Positions 61,967 through 64,000 of a DNA stretch of 64,000 nt are shown here, one piece after another (position 1 is the first letter of the stretch; each line of letters opens with the position of its first letter). The stretch is taken from assembly GCF_051859565.1 (NCBI RefSeq), contig NZ_JBHYFK010000003.1:248001-312000 (forward strand). The letters run 5' to 3'. Source of the stretch: Glycocaulis sp051859565. Lineage in GTDB: Bacteria; Pseudomonadota; Alphaproteobacteria; Caulobacterales; Maricaulaceae. The notes beneath the pieces were generated by a model. The model searched no databases, was not told the DNA's origin, and saw nothing but the letters and a program-made list of their open reading frames with translations. Both the position numbers and the translations under genes were made by a program.

Positions 61967-62926
61967 CTAGCGGACGCAGAGCACGTCGGCGAGGGCGCCA
62001 TTGGACGGCGCGGTGCGCCCCTGACCGATGAAGTAGTGATTGCCACGGCCCTGATCGGTGATGGCGTAATAGGCAGCGCCGCGGAAGCCCTCGCCCCGGC
62101 ACAGCGCATCCGCTGTCACCTGGTCACAGGCGCGCTGGTCAAGGCTGCTCATGCAGCGGGCGACCGGAGCGCCGCTAATGCGCGGATTGGCAAAATAGGT
62201 GCTCTGCGCGCCGCGCGTGCCGCCAAACACCGATCCCGGACGCAGGTTGGAGCCAGGCCCCGGATTGAAGCCGGGGTTGGGCCCCGGATTGGCTGTTCCC
62301 GGCGGGGTATACTGGGAGGTAGGCGATGCCGAGCTGATTTCCCGGTCAAGGCCCATCCGGCGCAGATCGGATGCATCGTTACGAAGCGTTTCGCAGCGAC
62401 CGCCAAAGCTGGCGTGCTGGCAGACGATCCATTCACCGCCGAGCACGCGCAGCGAGCGGGGGCGGTCGTTGAACTGGATCGAATTGAAGTTCGCTACATT
62501 GTCCATGATCAGGCGCGCTTCGCCGCCAAAGTTCGGCTCGGAGAACATCATCAGCGCTTCGCGTCCGCCCCGGCGGAAATCAACCGGACGGGCCGAGCTG
62601 ATCTGGCGGTGCCAGCCGCCGGTCAGCTGGGGGGTATCTTCCCAAAATATTTGGCAGCGGCCTCGATAATTGATGTCGAAGCAGAGCTCCCAATAGCCGC
62701 TCTGGATACGGAACGAGCCGGGAATGTCGTTGAAGTTCATGCGGCGGAAGTCTGGTGCATCACCATCCACCCGTATCGAACGGCCCGTGTAATTCGGTCC
62801 TTCAAAGAACTCGATGACCGGCGTGCCGCTGCCCGGACGTCCGCGCTGTGCCTCCGCGTCCAGCGGAATGAAAATGAACGCGATTGCGGCCGCTCCCAGA
62901 GCGGCAATGCCTTTGGCCAGGTTCAT
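61967..62926 (-). CDS. Secreted beta/gamma-crystallin-like protein
   Basis: A 319-residue exported protein (MNLAKGIAALGAAAIAFIFI signal). Residues ~35-210 hold four Greek-key motifs in two domains: VIEFFEGPNYTGRSIRV...FNDIPGSFRIQSGYWELCFDINYRGRC and ALMMFSEPNFGGEARLI...FNDRPRSLRVLGGEWIVCQHASFGGRC. The fold is beta/gamma-crystallin (also seen in I36-type inhibitors). The calcium motif (N/D-N/D-x-x-S/T-S) is partly kept as NDIPGS and NDRPRS, so calcium binding is uncertain. A Pro/Gly linker and a Cys-rich C-terminus (RACDQVTADALC, VLCVR) follow. Role unknown. Confidence 0.78.
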   Translation of the reverse strand: MNLAKGIAALGAAAIAFIFIPLDAEAQRGRPGSGTPVIEFFEGPNYTGRSIRVDGDAPDFRRMNFNDIPGSFRIQSGYWELCFDINYRGRCQIFWEDTPQLTGGWHRQISSARPVDFRRGGREALMMFSEPNFGGEARLIMDNVANFNSIQFNDRPRSLRVLGGEWIVCQHASFGGRCETLRNDASDLRRMGLDREISSASPTSQYTPPGTANPGPNPGFNPGPGSNLRPGSVFGGTRGAQSTYFANPRISGAPVARCMSSLDQRACDQVTADALCRGEGFRGAAYYAITDQGRGNHYFIGQGRTAPSNGALADVLCVR

Positions 62927-62991
62927 GATGGTACTCCCTTTCCAGCCTGTTCACTGCGGGAAAAGTGACCTTTTCGCCGTGAACCCCCGAT

Positions 62992-63011
62992 GAAAGCCCT
63001 GAAGGGCTTTC
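62992..63011. terminator. Hairpin downstream of the gamma-glutamyltransferase gene
   Basis: GAAAGCCC (62992-62999) pairs with GGGCTTTC (63004-63011) around TGAA, just after the stop of the minus-strand gene. No U-tract follows on that strand, so it may be only a stabilising 3' hairpin. Confidence 0.5.
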
Positions 63012-63019
63012 GTTCATCA

Positions 63020-64000
63020 TCAATACCCTTGTGCGGCGCCGTCCGTGCGCATTTCCGAAGCCGCTGACAGAACGCCGGTCACGGGATCGCGCCTTATTGC
63101 CTGATAACCGCCAAATCCGCCATCGCTGTTGCCGAGCACATGGCCACGCTGCTCCAGCGCATCGCGTACCGCCTGCGGGACACCGCTTTCCAGATGGACA
63201 ACGCCCATGCCCGCCGGCGCGCCCAGTCCGTCAGTCGGCTCGGTCGAACCTTCATGACGCCAGCGCGCTGCATCGCCCGCCTGCTGAATGTTCAGGCCGA
63301 AATCGATCATGTTGCTGAGCACCTGCACATGCCCTTGCGGCTGCATGGCCCCGCCCATCACGCCAAAGCTCAAGTAGCCCTGACCTTCATAGGTCACCAT
63401 GCCGGGGATAATGGTGTGGAAGGGGCGCTTGCCCGGCTCGTAGACATTGGGATGCCCTTCATCAAGCGAGAAGGCCTCGCCACGGTTCTGGAACATGAAG
63501 CCCAGCCCGTCGGCCACGATGCCCGCGCCCATGCCGCGATAGTTCGACTGGATCAGCGACACCATCATGCCGCTGGAATCGGCGGTGGTCAGATAGGTCG
63601 TGTCATTGTGCTCGATCTGCGGCGGATCGCCCGGACCCACCTGGTCCATCGCCCGCTCCATGGAGATCAGGGCGCGCCGCTCGGCGGCGTATTCGTCAGA
63701 AAGCAGCCACTCCACAGGTGCGGGCTGGTAGGCCGGGTCAGCATAGAAGCGCGCCCGGTCCTCGAAGGCGAGGCGCTTGGCCTCGATCATGACGTGCAGC
63801 GTGTCCGCGCTCATAAAGCCCATCGAGGCAAGGTCATAACCTTCCAGGATCTGCAGCATTTGCAGGACGCTCATGCCCTGGCCCTGCGGGGGTATCTGCC
63901 AGACATCATAGCCGCGGTAATTGACCGTGACCGGCTCCACCCATTCGGACGTGTGGGCGGCGAAATCCTCATAGCGCAGCCAGCCGCCAATCCGGCGCAT
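63020..64000 (-). CDS. ggt: Gamma-glutamyltransferase (5' end outside window)
   Basis: Only the C-terminal 326 residues are visible; the frame runs off the right edge and the first methionine here (MRRIGGWLRYEDFAAHTSEW) is internal. The autocatalytic Thr nucleophile that starts the small subunit is in IEHNDTTYLTTAD, preceded by the large-subunit end. Later PGKRPFHTIIPGM and GVMGGAMQPQGHVQVLSNMIDFGLN are typical. It transfers gamma-glutamyl groups from glutathione; periplasmic location is expected. Catalytic residues in view are intact. Confidence 0.95.
   Translation of the reverse strand: MRRIGGWLRYEDFAAHTSEWVEPVTVNYRGYDVWQIPPQGQGMSVLQMLQILEGYDLASMGFMSADTLHVMIEAKRLAFEDRARFYADPAYQPAPVEWLLSDEYAAERRALISMERAMDQVGPGDPPQIEHNDTTYLTTADSSGMMVSLIQSNYRGMGAGIVADGLGFMFQNRGEAFSLDEGHPNVYEPGKRPFHTIIPGMVTYEGQGYLSFGVMGGAMQPQGHVQVLSNMIDFGLNIQQAGDAARWRHEGSTEPTDGLGAPAGMGVVHLESGVPQAVRDALEQRGHVLGNSDGGFGGYQAIRRDPVTGVLSAASEMRTDGAAQGY

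Overview
The window looks like a chromosomal segment of a GC-rich alphaproteobacterium, probably close to Caulobacterales/Maricaulales (Maricaulis, Oceanicaulis or Glycocaulis-like); this placement is inference. It rests on the yqeY-dnaG-rpoD order beside carA, a primase with a degenerate zinc site, a DUF1476 (ATP synthase zeta inhibitor) gene, split gcvP genes behind a tandem glycine riboswitch, paired b and b' ATP synthase genes, and the order pcm-tolC-popZ. Almost all genes are housekeeping. There is no prophage, transposase, CRISPR array or conjugative element.

Layout. 1-8.2 kb (minus): carB (cut by the window edge), a VapB-like antitoxin with a deleted vapC remnant, a peptide-type solute-binding lipoprotein, a subtilisin-like lipoprotein protease with a polyproline linker, and carA. 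8.4-13.6 kb (plus): yqeY, dnaG, rpoD, terminator, small secreted TPR-like protein. 13.7-22.5 kb: purine synthesis region (minus: purL, hicB, hicA, purQ, purS, purC, purB), broken by plus-strand DUF5694 and VOC genes, by DUF1476 (plus) and by an MgtC/SapB gene. 22.5-24.4 kb (minus): rnhA, DUF1801, ispH. 24.5-26.9 kb (plus): lipoprotein and argS. 26.9-32.9 kb: a PepSY protein (minus), then the glycine-cleavage operon gcvT-gcvH-paiB-gcvPA-gcvPB under a glycine riboswitch. 32.9-37.3 kb: acyltransferase, small membrane protein, then the Fo operon atpI-B-E-b'-b (minus). 37.5-41.7 kb (minus): smc and a DsbA-like lipoprotein. 41.9-47.8 kb (plus): gatC-gatA, four tiny membrane-protein ORFs, a quinone oxidoreductase, palindromic repeats, gatB and a GFA-family protein. 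48-54.3 kb: LysM protein, Atm1-type ABC exporter, a STAS-like protein, a phosphoesterase plus diacylglycerol-kinase-like pair (minus), and a GNAT-like protein. 54.3-64 kb: tRNA-Asn, a possible small RNA, a DUF962 protein, tRNA-Cys, pcm, tolC, popZ, a DUF3137 protein, an alpha/beta hydrolase-membrane protein-XRE cassette, phhA, a beta/gamma-crystallin-like secreted protein and a partial gamma-glutamyltransferase.

Functionally the region combines pyrimidine entry (carAB), most of the IMP pathway, glycine oxidation feeding one-carbon units to purine synthesis, Fo plus its likely zeta inhibitor, indirect Gln/Asn-tRNA synthesis (gatCAB), chromosome organisation (smc, popZ) and envelope export (tolC).

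The most interesting points are: a hicAB toxin-antitoxin pair wedged with stop/start overlaps between purQ and purL, whose HicB lacks a visible DNA-binding domain; a vapC gene deleted internally so that only its two ends remain; a shared GTGAAC-N3-GTTCAC dyad before two unlinked envelope genes; a three-gene XRE cassette preceded by repeated GACAT/ATGTC half-sites; and a cluster of four overlapping or close-packed micro membrane proteins between gatA and gatB. No clearly new defence or mobile system is visible.
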